DNA from: Dallia pectoralis | Taxonomy: Eukaryota; Chordata; Actinopteri; Esociformes; Umbridae | Reading direction: 5' to 3' | DNA length: 64,000 nt | Assembly: GCA_029465975.1 (NCBI GenBank) | Contig: CM055728.1 | Span: 15,196,205-15,260,204, forward strand | In this document: positions 24,501 through 35,899 of the stretch, one piece after another | Layout of the letters: each line of letters starts with the position of its first letter | Position numbering within the stretch: the first letter of the stretch is position 1 | Notes under the pieces: model-generated | Database searches by the model: none | What the model saw: only the letters and a program-made list of their open reading frames with translations | Told to the model about the DNA's origin: nothing | Program-made: the position numbers and the translations under genes

Positions 24501-27500
24501 AGACCAATATTGTCAGTTGTACAACTGAATGCCTTCAACTGAAATGTGTTCTCTGCATTTTACCCAACCCTGAGGTGCAGGGGGCAGCCCTAATCAGTTA
24601 CCTGATTTGACTTCCACGTCACGGCGCCCGGGGAGCATTTTAGGGTTAACTGTCTTGCTCAAAGACAGAACGACGCGGTTTTCACCTTGGTGGTGGGGGG
24701 ATTACCACTAGGCCACCTTGACGCCCAAGACATGTATCACAGCTGTCAGCAGCTACATCTCTAAAATGTTTTTGAATTGATGTACCCAAAAAAAAGCGAA
24801 CATAAATTTTCCGTTTACACTGCGCAGTTATTATTTTTTCCATTCCATAAACATTCTGTTTGCCTACTCATGAAATCTATCAGTGAAAACAAATTATCCT
24901 TAGTGTGACAGGGTTCTGAAAATTCTCTTTTGGTTTAAATGTGTGACCTTGTGTTTCTCTGTTTTCATATTTCAGGTTGTGTTCGAATTATACAGTGTAT
25001 ACCTCTCAAATGACCAAAGCAACAACTCAGAAACTCCAAACCAATTCACCCAACCCCAGCATCATCGTTACACCTCGAAGCATTCGTGAGTTTCAGTTTT
25101 CGTCATACCTCATTAATAATTTTGCTCTTTATCTAAAATTCTTCAACATTTGTATTTACATTTTACTTGCAGATGTTCTTCTGAACCCTTCTGTTTTGTA
25201 ATCACATTGTTAATGTCATTAATGCTTGTTCATATTCTCAACAGCTCACCTTACGATCATTGGATTGGCCCTTTTGGTTATCCTGATGTTCATTGTGTTA
25301 GTATCCGGTATACTTGTCCTGATTAAGAATGTATGTAGGGGGTTTGGCTGTTGTTTGACTCCTGAAAAGAAAAAATGTTTGCCTGCAAGGGACACCCCGT
25401 GCAATGGTAATAGTCATTTCTAATGCTTTTTTAGATCTATTAATCAACCGAGTTAAGTCTAACCAGTAGTGTTTGATATAGTGTGTGTTTGAAATGTCAT
25501 CACTGCAAGTGATGGGCCGATATTGAAGCAGAGATTTCTGTCAGGCACACAAAGATGTATGTTGTCACCTGGGTGTTGGAAGAAGAACAAAAAGCTGAGT
25601 GTCACCTGCATAGCTGTGGGATGGAAAAACATAATCATATGACAGAGCTGAGAGATGTGGCGTATAGATTTAAGCAGAAACTAGTGGTTCTTTACAGTTG
25701 CGTTCTGTGTTAGAGATATTAAAAATAAAAACATGGTAGTCGAACACAGTTCCATCTATCTCGGAATAAGCCTGTGGTATCTCTACCAGTTTTGTGCCGC
25801 TCACGTTGGTGCTGCTGTTTTGTGGTAAGATAAGAAGTTTTTATTTCATTTTTCGCTGTGACAGAACTTTCGGTCTATCAGAAGGATCTATCAAATTCCA
25901 CCAATGGGGGAAGAGCAATATAACCAGATGACGCTGCACACACAGTAGTTTAACACGTTTTGTGGTTTTGGCTCTGCACACCAGCACATTGTGTCCCAAT
26001 GCTATTTGCACAGTGTGTTGTCTTGCACATTTTTCGCCTTATCTTGGCCAGGTCGGCGTTGCAATAAAATTAGACTTAACAATAAATAAGAGTTTAAAGT
26101 GCAGGCTGTCAGCTTTAATTTGAGCGTATTTACCTTTTTAAACCATTCATTTTCTAGGAAATACAGTAACAGTTTTTATACATACAGGAGTTACCCATTT
26201 TGTGGGTACCAATGGTAATTGGACAAGCTACCACAATATTTAATAACGGTTGTATTTAGTACTGGGATATTACAACATGTAAATGTTAATTATTTTAATT
26301 AGTTTAGGCTGCCAAACATTGTGGAGGTGACTGTTAACTGTTAATGAGCCATTTAAGTAATACTTTACATACACATATGGGCTATTCTTTGTAACTTCAA
26401 CTGAGTTGTTCAAATGCATTATAAATAGTCTTGAATCACTGCAACAGTTGGTGCAGAAAATATAATATTGGTCTCTACTTTTACTCAAACAGGTCAACAA
26501 AACAGACCAGAAACACTGGTAAGTATTTATTTGTTACAGTATATTTATATTAAAATGTGTACACATGTGTATACATCCTAAATTATTGTATTTACAGCTA
26601 CCACCCAAAAGGTCCCTATCATCTTAATTTTGATAGAACAACTTTTTTCTTCCTCTGGTGATACCTCATTAGAAGCACTGAACATTTCTATGAACCCTGG
26701 CTAGTGAGGTTCGCCTAAAACTAGGATATATCGATGGTTTTGCCAGTGAAATACAGAAGCGTGTGTATTTGCATTGGGTGAGGCCATTCGAAATGTTGAG
26801 AACACATATATTTAATATCATTTTAATGGTCATTTATAATGTATCTAGAGACCCAACCATATGAGAGCTTGTTGGACCTTCCAATCCAAAACCATGTGCA
26901 TTAATGGGGAGTCACCCCTCCCCCACCCTGCAGCTATCCGGTTGTTAAGTTGTGACGTAACCACTCTCCGATAATACCGGGTCCAAAGCCCGGGTCCTCT
27001 CTACCTACCTACCGCGTTCGCCCAAGTTTTAACATGCTGTGTCGTGTTGTGTAAATAGATCGGAGTTAAAAAAAAAACAATTGACATTCAACTGTCATTC
27101 AACCTCGTAAACTTTCTTTGTCATTGATGCCTGGACTCTACCCTTAATTATGCCACCGGAATGATGCGCTACACTAACCACTCTGTTGGAGTTAAAATAA
27201 TTTAAATACTTTCTGACCGCCAAGCGTGCATCACTAAAGTAGGACGTAATCGTAAATAAATTAACAGGTTTCGCCATTGTAGATCTGGACGAGCGGAGCG
27301 CTTGGACCCGGAAGAGGCAAAACGTCACGCTTGACGTCAGAATTTACAACCAAATAACCACCACCACTAATATGGAAAGGCTTTTGCCCATTCAGCCAAA
27401 TGAGCATATGTGAGGTCAGGCACTGATGTTAGACTCGCAACCAGCGTTCCATTTAATCTCATAGTTGTTCAGTGGTGTCAAGTCACCACTCCGGGGTACT

Positions 27501-30407
27501 TTCACACCAACCTCATCAAAAGATGTCTTTATGGACCTCCCTTTGTGCACAGAAGCACAGACATGCTAGAACAAGAGAGGTCCTTCCCCAAACGGATGTC
27601 ACAACGTTGGATACACCAAGTTGTCTAAATTGTCCTTGTATCCTGTAGCAATTAGACAACTTTTCACTGGAACTAAGGGGGCTAGTCCAAACCCTGAAAC
27701 ACAGCCCCAGACCATTATCCCTCCTCCGCCAAACTTTACAGTAGACACTGTGCATTCCGATAGGTAGCGTTCTTCTGGCAGTGACCTAGATTTGTCCATC
27801 AGACTGCCAGGTGACAGACACTTGCGAGAACACGTTTCCACTGCTCCGAATGTCTTGTGGCAGCGTGCTTTACACCACTCTAGAGTCCAGGGCAGCGTGC
27901 GTTACACCGATCTAGAGTCCAGGGCAGCGTGCTTTACACCACTCTAGAGTCCAGGGCAGCGGGCTTTACACCACTCTAGAGTCCAGGGCAGCGTGCTCTA
28001 CACCACTCTAGCTGACACTTGGCATTGCGCATGTTAATGTGAAGCTTGCATACAGCTGCTCAGCCATGGAAATACATTTTTTGAAACTCGACACTTGTCT
28101 GGATGTCGCTTCCAGAGGCAGTTGGATATCTGTGGTAAGTGATGCAACGGATGCGTCACTCGATGAGCACTCGATGCCCCTGTGAGTTTGTGCTGTCTAC
28201 AATGTTGTGGCTGGACTGTTGTTGCTCGAGGTGCTGTCACTTTACAATTATAGCACATACAGTTGAGCGGGGCATATTCAGAAAGCAGAAATGTTCTAAA
28301 CTGAGTTTTCGGAAAAGTGGCCAGTACCACGTTTAAAGTTACTAAGCTCTTTAGTATGAACCACTCCATTTGTTGCGTCTATGGCGATTTCATGACTATC
28401 TGGATTTTATGCAGCTGAAATGTCTGAAGTCAATAGTAGTGTTGTCCACATAGTTCTGGCCATACAGTGTGTATACAGTGGATATGAAAAGTCTACACAC
28501 AGTCTACTGTGATGTGGAAAAAAAATAGACAAAGATAATTCATGTCAGTACTTTTTCCACCTTTGATGTGACCTATAACGTGAACAATTCAATTGAAAAA
28601 CAAATTGAAATCTTTGAGGGGGAAATTTTTTTATGTTAACAATAACCTGGATATCACTTTTTATATACACTGCAAGTGAGAATAGCACCAGTGATATGTT
28701 TTTTAATACATCTTAAGGATTTTTTTTATTAACTTTCATGGATATTGCTTTCCTTGGGCAATAAACTTAGGAAACTTTATTCTGTCAGATGTCTGTAGAT
28801 GCTCTTCATGTTACCAACTGACGATCAGTACACAAGTGGGTAGTGCGTATATAGCATTATTAGTCATTTCCCAATTATTGCAGTTTAACATGATATACAT
28901 TTACAATAATGTTCTGAGGTAATGTTGAAGATACAATAGGCTCACTAATAATTACAGCAGGCTTCGGGTTGCAGATAAGACAAGCCAGAATCGAGCATGT
29001 GCGAATTATCACTTTACAGCAGAGCTTATACACATTAATATTATAATTAACCCAAATATTATATTCTGTACACAATGTAAGAGTACAGTGACTGTAATAT
29101 TTTTTGTTTGTCTGCTGTCCCTTCCAAAACGATAGTGACTGTAATCTTTTTTGTTTGTCTGCTGTCCCTTCCAAGATGCTGAACAATATAGACGGGATTC
29201 CTCTAACACCACTCGTTTACAGTCCAACCAAAACCGGACATCTTGTGTTGCCCCTGATTCCAAACGGAGAGCCCAGAAGTAAGTCTTTAGTATTGTGTTG
29301 ATTTAAAACAAAAGCAGCACCATTCAAGTCTCCCAACAGTGACGGAATCGGGCAGATGATGCATATCACACCTACCGCTCGGTAAATGATTCCACAAAAC
29401 GAGCCAAACATCACCAATAGTCAGTTAGCATGCCAAGCCTTACCGCACACTGTACCAGATCAGAGAAACCAGCAATAAGATTTGACACCATTGCATTTCA
29501 ACTTATTAACAGTGGCGCTTCATGTGTTTGAAGGTGTAATCAATGTAGGCTTGTAACTAATGTTAAAAAATCGGAATAATAAGTCTGTTTACTCTTGTAA
29601 TGTGTAGGGCATAGAATGTGTTTTTCCTATTGCTTTGGTGTGGTGTTTGCTCAGAATAAAAAAACATCTCCATTTCCTTTTAACACATCAGCATTTCGGC
29701 ATAATGTGATCTCTGGTATAGGCCATGACGAGGTGTACAAACGTACGTCGGTGGAAACTGGGAAATTCTGGTGCTGTTAATCAGAAAGACGCTTCAGAGG
29801 AAATGGCTAATCAGATAATGAGAAGTGTTCACATCCTCCTCCGAGAAATGTGACGTCAGTATATAGAGAATATAGTAGAGAAACCACAATATGAGTAAAA
29901 AAAGGATGCTTACAGCCTTCTATTTATGTTATTGCTGAAATGTATAATATTTTGTATGACCATGTCTTGTTAATGTACAGATTATTAATTTATGTAAACT
30001 ATAGAATTTCCTTGTGGTCTTCTTGTAAGGTTATGGTGCATGTAGGTGCCTTTTGTGGTATAGTTCAGCTTTCATGTAGTTTCCTCTACAGACTAGGCTC
30101 CAATTTAGGGAGTCCCCAGAAATTAATCTCCTAGACTGGTAGCTGTAGATTGCGATTTTCATTACATAAGTATAAATACAATGTTCGTGATGCATGACAT
30201 TTCACAGAAGCGAGAAAGATATTGCCATTTCAGTAATGAACAACTATAAACACTTTTTGTCGCTCTTGAAACCAGTCTTATTACAAAATGTTAGGCATCT
30301 AGCTACGTGCTACTCCGTTCAAAGACGGGGCAGTCGTTTCTCTTCCACTCTTAAATATTGCACGGTTTGAGCCGTCTGTTCAAGAGAGTTGCTGTTGTAT
30401 GTGTGTT

Positions 30408-30456
<49 letters not shown>

Positions 30457-31117
30457 AGGAATAGGCCAACAAAGGAAAGAGGCACATGCACATACTCCCA
30501 GTCCGGCCTACCACGAATAGTCCCGGCTATCCCAATGGCCAGTGTCTCCCCCTGAAAAAATTAGAAAATTTTGTAAAGAGCTATGTTTTACCTCACCCAG
30601 GCTTGATGTTTATTTGAGCGCTTTATAAGAATCTCTCAGATGTAACATTTCTAGGCATGTATTCACGAAGCCTCTATTCTAGGATCAGTTGTTCCATTTA
30701 GATCATAATTGAAATGAGTCCATGGACAACATATCCTAGATCAGCACCCTACTTTGGGACACTTTGTGAATAATGTCCCTGATCTCTCACTCTTCTCAAG
30801 TACATCGCCAGGAGTCCCATGGGGAACGCTGGCCGGCCATGATGCTGTACGCTGTAATCAAGGAGGTGCCTCTGCGGCGTTGGAAGGAGTTCCTGCGCCT
30901 GCTCTCCATCTCGGACCGGCAGCTGGAGCGCATTGAGCTAGAGCCGGGCCTAAGCTTCCTGGAGCGGCAGTACCAAATTCTACGTCTGTGGAGCCAGGGC
31001 CCGGATACCAGCCTGGAGGATGTTTACTCTGCTCTGCGATACATGGAGCTAGAAGGCTGTGTCCAACAGCTGCAGGAAAGCCTAATGCAGCTGATGAGCT
31101 GGAGCCAAGCACCATAA
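18542..31117 (+). CDS. tnfrsf25: Death-domain TNF receptor superfamily member, DR3-like
   Basis: Type I membrane receptor. Exons: 18542-18559, 19395-19485, 20781-20888, 21103-21228, 22518-22602, 24976-25085, 25245-25406, 26493-26518, 29176-29278, 30801-31117; all phases agree, 381 residues plus stop. Exon 1 is only MWFYGL and completes a signal peptide in exon 2 (VLTLACLAIIPVGISA). Cysteine-rich repeats follow (CTECKPGTFTAIPNSSPKC, CGCKKGYFQ, CFPERCDFC), then a membrane helix (IIGLALLVILMFIVLVSGI). The last exon carries the death domain (LYAVIKEVPLRRWKEFLRLL, VYSALRYMELEGCVQQL), which recruits TRADD-type adaptors in relatives. That domain and the CGCK..F motif resemble TNFRSF25 more than TNFRSF1A, and neighbouring znf362 and ttc34 match human 1p. 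TNFRSF1A remains possible. Exons 8 and 9 are the least certain. Confidence 0.88.
20330..20372. repeat. SINE-type 3' tail fragment
   Basis: gtaagtcactctggataatg followed by gcgtttgctaaatgg is a diverged copy of the tail shared by many fish SINE/LINE families (cactctggataagagcgtctgctaaatg). Intronic. Confidence 0.6.
21563..21862. repeat. 10-11-bp GC-rich minisatellite (tgtgctccggg)
   Basis: About 28 imperfect copies of tgtgctccggg/tgtgctctgga in the intron between receptor exons 4 and 5. All three plus frames and one minus frame stay open (Cys/Gly-rich or Ser/Thr/His-rich peptides); this is a repeat artefact. Confidence 0.95.
22163..22264. repeat. 14-bp minisatellite, about 7 copies
   Basis: Perfect unit gcttataacagagt in the intron upstream of receptor exon 5. 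Confidence 0.97.
22927..23500 (+). mobile_element. Tc1-like element, internally deleted
   Basis: Begins with ggggcaaaaaagtatttagt and cagacaccaattgtgcaagt, a terminal sequence I know from abundant fish Tc1 elements. The distal part (about 23,150-23,480) reads in broken frame as a different Tc1 transposase C terminus (TFMGLVQSMPRWVGPI, ARGGAT). Either two fragments abut or one element is chimeric. Intronic to the receptor gene. Confidence 0.7.
24505..24728 (-). mobile_element. tRNA-derived SINE-like repeat
   Basis: On the minus strand it starts ggcgtcaaggtggcctagtg, which resembles a tRNA head with an A-box. It continues through a GTCGTTCTGT block and ends with cagttgtacaactgaca. The same order of blocks occurs in a repeat common in fish genomes. 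Family name not assigned. Confidence 0.6.
27400..28465 (-). mobile_element. Tc1-like transposon, degenerate
   Basis: Minus-strand frames with shifts and stops encode PEERYLSECTVSTVKFGGGG, IMVWGCVSGFGLAPLVPVK and, after a gap, QFGEGP and VHKGRSIKTSF, the DDE transposase core of fish Tc1-like elements. The high-coordinate side ends with a diverged ttgtccacatagttctggcc terminus. A 32-bp minisatellite has expanded inside it. It sits in a receptor intron and cannot make a transposase. Confidence 0.8.
27861..28010. repeat. 32-bp minisatellite, about 4.7 copies, inside a Tc1 copy
   Basis: Unit cagcgtgctttacaccactc followed by tagagtccaggg, repeated with point changes. It corresponds to the transposase segment that normally reads ..WCKARC.., so it arose by local amplification within the transposon. 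Confidence 0.95.
29088..29175. repeat. 47-bp tandem duplication at a receptor splice acceptor
   Basis: Two copies of gtgactgtaat, a T-rich run and ctgctgtcccttccaa. The second copy ends in the acceptor AG used by receptor exon 9; the first copy ends in aaac and lost or never had the AG. Confidence 0.92.
30412..30455. repeat. (GA)n microsatellite
   Basis: About 22 GA dinucleotides in the last receptor intron. Confidence 0.97.
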
Positions 31118-31783
31118 GAAATGACATCACTTTAGTGTTACAGAACCACCGAGGCTGGAAGCTTTATTGCTTGTGGGACATTATGAGCACCACTAGATTT
31201 GATAGAGGGTTGCTAGGACATTACATATGACTTTACCTCAGCATAGTACTGTACACAGATGTAAATGAAATCATGACAGGGTTGAAAGACCAAAGATGTT
31301 CTTGTCTAATTTTTTTATAATTAATATATTTAATGAAAGGCATGACTGAGTGGGGCAGGTATCACTACACCAGTCACAAGAGCCTGAGCCCTCCATCACA
31401 GTCAACTGTATACATAAACACTTGGACATTAGTCTTCCTCTCCAACTACCCATTCAGTGATTGGTGGCAGTCCCATCTTCATTCTTTTATTGTTAATATC
31501 TTATGTGAGTTTATCTGAAACGAGGTGTTCCCAGTGGTAGTTTTTTAACTTGAATGTTATAATTACTGATGGCAAAAACGTATTCCTGGCTTTCCCCGTT
31601 GTGACGTTTTACCATTGGCCATTTACATTCTTAACTAAATAATGACCACAATCTGTTTTTCTCTATTACAACAATACTTAAATGGAGAATGTGCATAGTT
31701 GGATGTTGTTTTTTGAGTTCTAAGCAAGCTTGCTGGTGTCACCTTTTATACTTTTAGTAAATACATGACACTTGCTAGAATCT

Positions 31784-31789
31784 AATAAA
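31784..31789 (+). terminator. Polyadenylation signal of the receptor gene
   Basis: AATAAA (ctaataaagaattgttcag) about 670 bases after the receptor stop codon, followed by a T-rich stretch; a plausible 3' end. Confidence 0.6.
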
Positions 31790-32600
31790 GAATTGTTCAG
31801 ATTGCTGTTTTAATATTCCTTTACTGTCCTGATCTTTGGGGCAGAAGGAAGAAATATATATTTACTGGTCCTGCAAAACCAGTTGGAACAGTTTAGTGTT
31901 TATCAAGGGGTCTAACAGAATAGCCAAGCCAGCAGTGGAATGCAGGGTGCTATGTCAGACTAACTTATATACACTTCCCATTTATCAATTTCCAACAAGC
32001 ACATTAAGCTAGCGTCTGACTTCTTTAAAGATTAAGAAAACTGATCAACAAAGGTCATTTACACTCTTGAAAATGTGTGCTGTGTAAAAGCTGTACATCT
32101 GGATAAGCAAACATTATACAGGCCATTTTACAGGTCAGCTCTAAGAATTTTTCATTTCTATGTGTTTTGTTTTTATAAATTCATTATGGATAACATAGAC
32201 AGACGTTTTGGCTTAACAACATTTTCAGTGTTGCCTACTGTAGGACACTGTGTACTCAGTTGCATCACAGGACCACCAAGTCCCAGAATGAAATAAATGT
32301 GTAGTAACATTTAAGTCAGCTACATGGGGTCTTTTAATATATTTTTTCTATTTTTATTCAGTCAATAACCTTTCTGGTATTCTTTTATTTAATTGCCTGT
32401 TTTTGTTGATACATGTGGTAAGTTTTCTGTCAGATAAATATTATTTTTGGGCATGCTTTTGTATCTGTTTCTCATTGCATTGGGTTGAATATACTGTAGT
32501 ACTTTTAAACATTTAAATATTTTGTAAATTAATTCAAATTATATTTTTTCAATGATCTGCTCTTTGTATGTTTGTTTTATGACTGTTAAGTAGGAGGACA
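31790..32600. other. Intergenic, nothing recognised
   Basis: A/T-rich sequence without exon chains or identifiable repeats. Confidence 0.5.
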
Positions 32601-33099
32601 GGATGGACAACATTTCCAGAGAATCTGCCTTCACAAAAATAGACAACGTTTAGCCAGTGGCGGCTCCAGAGATGTTCTGCTGCAGGTGCTATGGGGATGC
32701 TCAGCACTTAAGAGAAGGTGCTTCGATTTTGGGGTGTTTCATTATGTAGATTGCATCGGACCACCCTTGGTAGACACATATAATAATATATATGAAAGTA
32801 TTCAACTCAAGGGCTATAGATAAAACATACATACGCCTGCCAATGTTAACCTCTGTAAATAATATTTCACACAATTCTGTCACAGTCGAGCCAATACAAT
32901 GGAGCAGCAACAGAAGGCTGCACGCTTTGGCCTAAAATGCTCAGATCACGAAATCACACAGCCAGTTACCAACATGAGTCTAATGATGAATCAGCAGTGT
33001 TCCTATTATTGGAGCATCATAAATGTAACTAAAGACAATATTTGTGCTTCAACCACCAAATTAATTACATTTGTAATAGCCAACATAGGGGGAAATCAA

Positions 33100-34190
33100 G
33101 CACTAACCATAGACTTCTTCACAACAAAACAATACGTCTGTTGCTGTGATTGAGTGTGAAGGCATCAATCAGGGCCTGAATTTCATTTTTTAAACTGGGG
33201 GGGAATTCCCCCCTTACATGGATCACATGGGGGATCTAAATATTATGGGGGAGAGAATGACTTTTGATGCATCTATCGAATTAAATCATCTTCATTTATT
33301 AATATCTACAGATTTGTATGCATGAATTGTGCATTTCCAGTTGTGCAACATGTGGGTGGCCGCTGCAGACTATCTGAAAGTGGTTTGAGGTTAATAGGTC
33401 ACTGCACAAAAAACCTAATGAGATTTCCAGTATTTAAATGTATTTTTAAAACTTAAAATGTTTTATTTTGAAAAACCAAATCATGTGCAACATATGAAAG
33501 ACCTTTGTAGACAATATGAAAGTAAATTGAGGTTTTCAAGTGATTTCACAAAAAAATATAGATTTTTACAATTTTTAAATGTTTATTAAACGTCTCTTAC
33601 ACCATTTCCTTTTCAAAAAAAACAAAGCTGTGCAAAATGTGAGTGTCCTCTATAAAACAATCTTAAAGTGGTTTGAAGTTTCAAGGGCAAATGGTTAAAC
33701 AGCTATTGAATTAATAACGTTGAGACTTGTACTTTATTGACGGTCCCTAACTATAAGCACACTGAGGTTTCTGTCGGTTGATCGCCCGGATTTAGTGTGG
33801 CTGCTTGCGGGAAAACCGGACCTGATCTCGGGCTCCGAATATCTGTTAAATACCCAATATCGAATATCCAACCAACTTTACCTTGGTCTGAGATGAAGCA
33901 AATATATTTGTGCTGGAATTTCTCGCACTATAAAAACTAACCTTGCAGGAATGGTTTAAATGATGCGCAATCCCGCAATCCCGCACCGAAATTCAAGCCC
34001 TGATCAATGATGTTGTCGCAGTTAAGGGTCCTTGTTCTCTCCGTGTCTATAGCCAAAAGTGCCAGATTACTGGTCCGAGTGTCTCCACTACTGTTCCTCA
34101 TGTAGTTTTGTACACGGCCCAGGCAAGAAAAACTGCGTTCACAGCTAACTGATGTGACAGGAAGTTTCACGTTAAGGTCCAAAGTTTACC
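33100..34190 (-). mobile_element. hAT-family transposase C-terminal remnant, split by an insertion
   Basis: Minus strand 34,182-34,009 reads LPVTSVSCERSFSCLGRV and NLALLAID, the hAT dimerisation (hATC) domain. The frame is broken at 34,008 and resumes at 33,169 with the end of the same domain (AFTLNHSNRRI then a stop). The outer limits of the parent element are uncertain; cagtggcggctcc at 32,654 may be an end. It is a dead copy between the receptor and ttc34. Confidence 0.75.
33170..34002. mobile_element. 833-bp non-autonomous DNA element with terminal inverted repeats
   Basis: Starts cagggcctgaatttc and ends with the inverted match gaaattcaagccctg (14 of 15). It is flanked on both sides by atcaat (33164-33169 and 34003-34008), a target-site duplication candidate. 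No transposase frame is visible inside; the interior is A/T-rich. Confidence 0.75.
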
Positions 34191-34199
34191 AGGCGCTGC

Positions 34200-35590
34200 G
34201 CCCATTAGCCAAAGCAGATCACCTGTTTGTGCCTCATGTTATTTTATACAAAAATATTTATTTTTAAATTATTATTTATTTCCCGTTTTTAACAACATCA
34301 AAAGGACAATTCAAACATGACATTAAAATATAAATATAAAAAATTACGAAGTGACGAAGAACATCGAAATCTGCCCGACAAAGGAAAGGAGGCAGGTTCA
34401 GAGGTAGTCGAGACCATGAGTAAGAAAATCTACAGATATTTTTGGGATTGGAGTAATGTAGGTCAGATCAGGTGGCAAAAACGGTGTTACTAAGCACTGC
34501 TGGTCAAATAAGGCCAAGATAGAACTTTTTAGACAAAACTATAAATTTGTAGTGCAAACCTTATACTGCACATGCTTCCCACCCCCAGGTGCCATCTCTC
34601 AAGTAAAGTTTAAGGGTGGCAACATCAAGTAGTGGGGATGCTTTGCATAAGCGGAGAATATGCATCTGGTTAATATGTAAGTATGATTAGATGGAGCAAA
34701 ATCAAAGAGAAATACTGCTTCAGTCTAAAGCTTTTAAGTAAATGTACATTTCAGCAGGCCAACAGACATTGAACATTGGAGATGATGAAAAAAAGAAAAG
34801 TAAATGACAAATTGAAACCATGAAAAATGGGCGAAAATCACTCCTGTATCACTACTGTACGCTGTTTTTGTAGTGAAAAAGCATACTTTAACAGTTGTAG
34901 TGTCTGTTCATGGGTTTGTCTTGTCCTGCCTTGCCCTCTCCTGGTCTTCCTTTGGAGCACATGCCCTTATTTGGTCTTTATCTCCATCAATTCTTTCAAT
35001 CATGCTTATCTGTGTTTCCCCTCACGCATATCCTGTTACCTTGTTTGTCTGATTATTTAGTTCAGTCTTTTTCTCAGAGTCCTTGTCAGTCATTGTTCTA
35101 TGTCAATATTTGTGTTCTGTGTATATGTAAGTGTCTTGTTATTAAAGATTGTTATTAAAGATGTGTGTTCCATCCCTTATCGCCTGGTTTCGCATTACTT
35201 CAATGTGACAACATTTATTTGTTATTAGTCTGATATAGATAGACAGCTAAACAACGTACTAGTTATGGTAATTTGTAACAGATATTTACTCAAAAGGAGA
35301 AGATAAGTCACACGACCCACCTTTGTCAACCTGTGTTGTATTAAGGTAACGTTGAAAGTGTTAACGTGACGTGAAGAGAATGGGAGTGGTGGTACCGGCT
35401 CATTCGGATGTTTCCACTGTGTGTGCAACATTTTAGTTAATACCCGTGTGATGTTTTTAAAAATAATTAATTATTATTATATATTTATTTTATATAATTT
35501 TTTTATACATTTGAAATAATGTATTTTTTATATTTATGTTTTACTCACTAGGTGTTGCTATAGGGTGTGAATTCGAAAGTCTCAACAGAA
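34200..35590. other. Intergenic, no gene supported
   Basis: A/T-rich DNA with short unsupported frames. Poorly resolved repeat remnants are likely, but none could be named. Confidence 0.5.
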
Positions 35591-35596
35591 CCAACC

Positions 35597-35836
35597 AAGC
35601 GTTTCACCTTTGGGGGCGTGTCCCTGACTAGAAGCATGTGGGCTGTCCTGTAAACCAAGCGTTTCACCTTTGGGGGCGTGTCCCCGTCTAGAAGCGTATG
35701 AGCTGACCTGTAAACCAAGCGTTTCGCCTTTGGGGGCGTGTCCCCGTCTAGAAGAGTGCGGGCTGCCCTGTAGACCAAGCGTTTCGCGTTTGGGGGCGTG
35801 TCCCCGTATAGACGCACGTGGGCTGGCCTGTAAATG
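35597..35836. repeat. 60-bp GC-rich tandem repeat, 4 copies
   Basis: Exact 60-bp period; each copy contains gcgtttcacctttgggggcg and tgtccccgtctagaag. It stands out from the A/T-rich surroundings, carries four GGGGGCGTGTCC Sp/KLF-like sites, and lies 1.4-1.7 kb upstream of ttc34. Frames open through it on both strands are repeat artefacts. Confidence 0.93.
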
Positions 35837-35849
35837 GAACCCGTGTTTG

Positions 35850-35863
35850 GTTTCCGTAGTAAC
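35850..35863 (+). promoter_or_regulatory. RFX X-box-like motif upstream of ttc34
   Basis: gtttccgtagtaac matches the X-box consensus RYYNCCATRGNRAC at 13 of 14 positions (GT for AT at the centre). It is directly downstream of the 60-bp repeat. About 30 bases further on, acaaaag|gtatat could be the donor of a non-coding first exon ending at 35,894 (inference). Confidence 0.4.
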
Positions 35864-35899
35864 GACCTGACCGGACACACTCCTACGAACAAAAGGTAT

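Noticed and set aside
26587..26610. Possible micro-exon tttacag|CTACCACCCAAAAG in the receptor gene
   Set aside because: Adding it would disturb the phase match between exons ending at 26,518 and starting at 29,176, and the donor (gtccct) is weak.
35548..35892. Arg/Gly/His-rich frames on both strands
   Set aside because: Four copies of a 60-bp repeat keep frame because 60 is divisible by three; no start context or splice sites support a gene.
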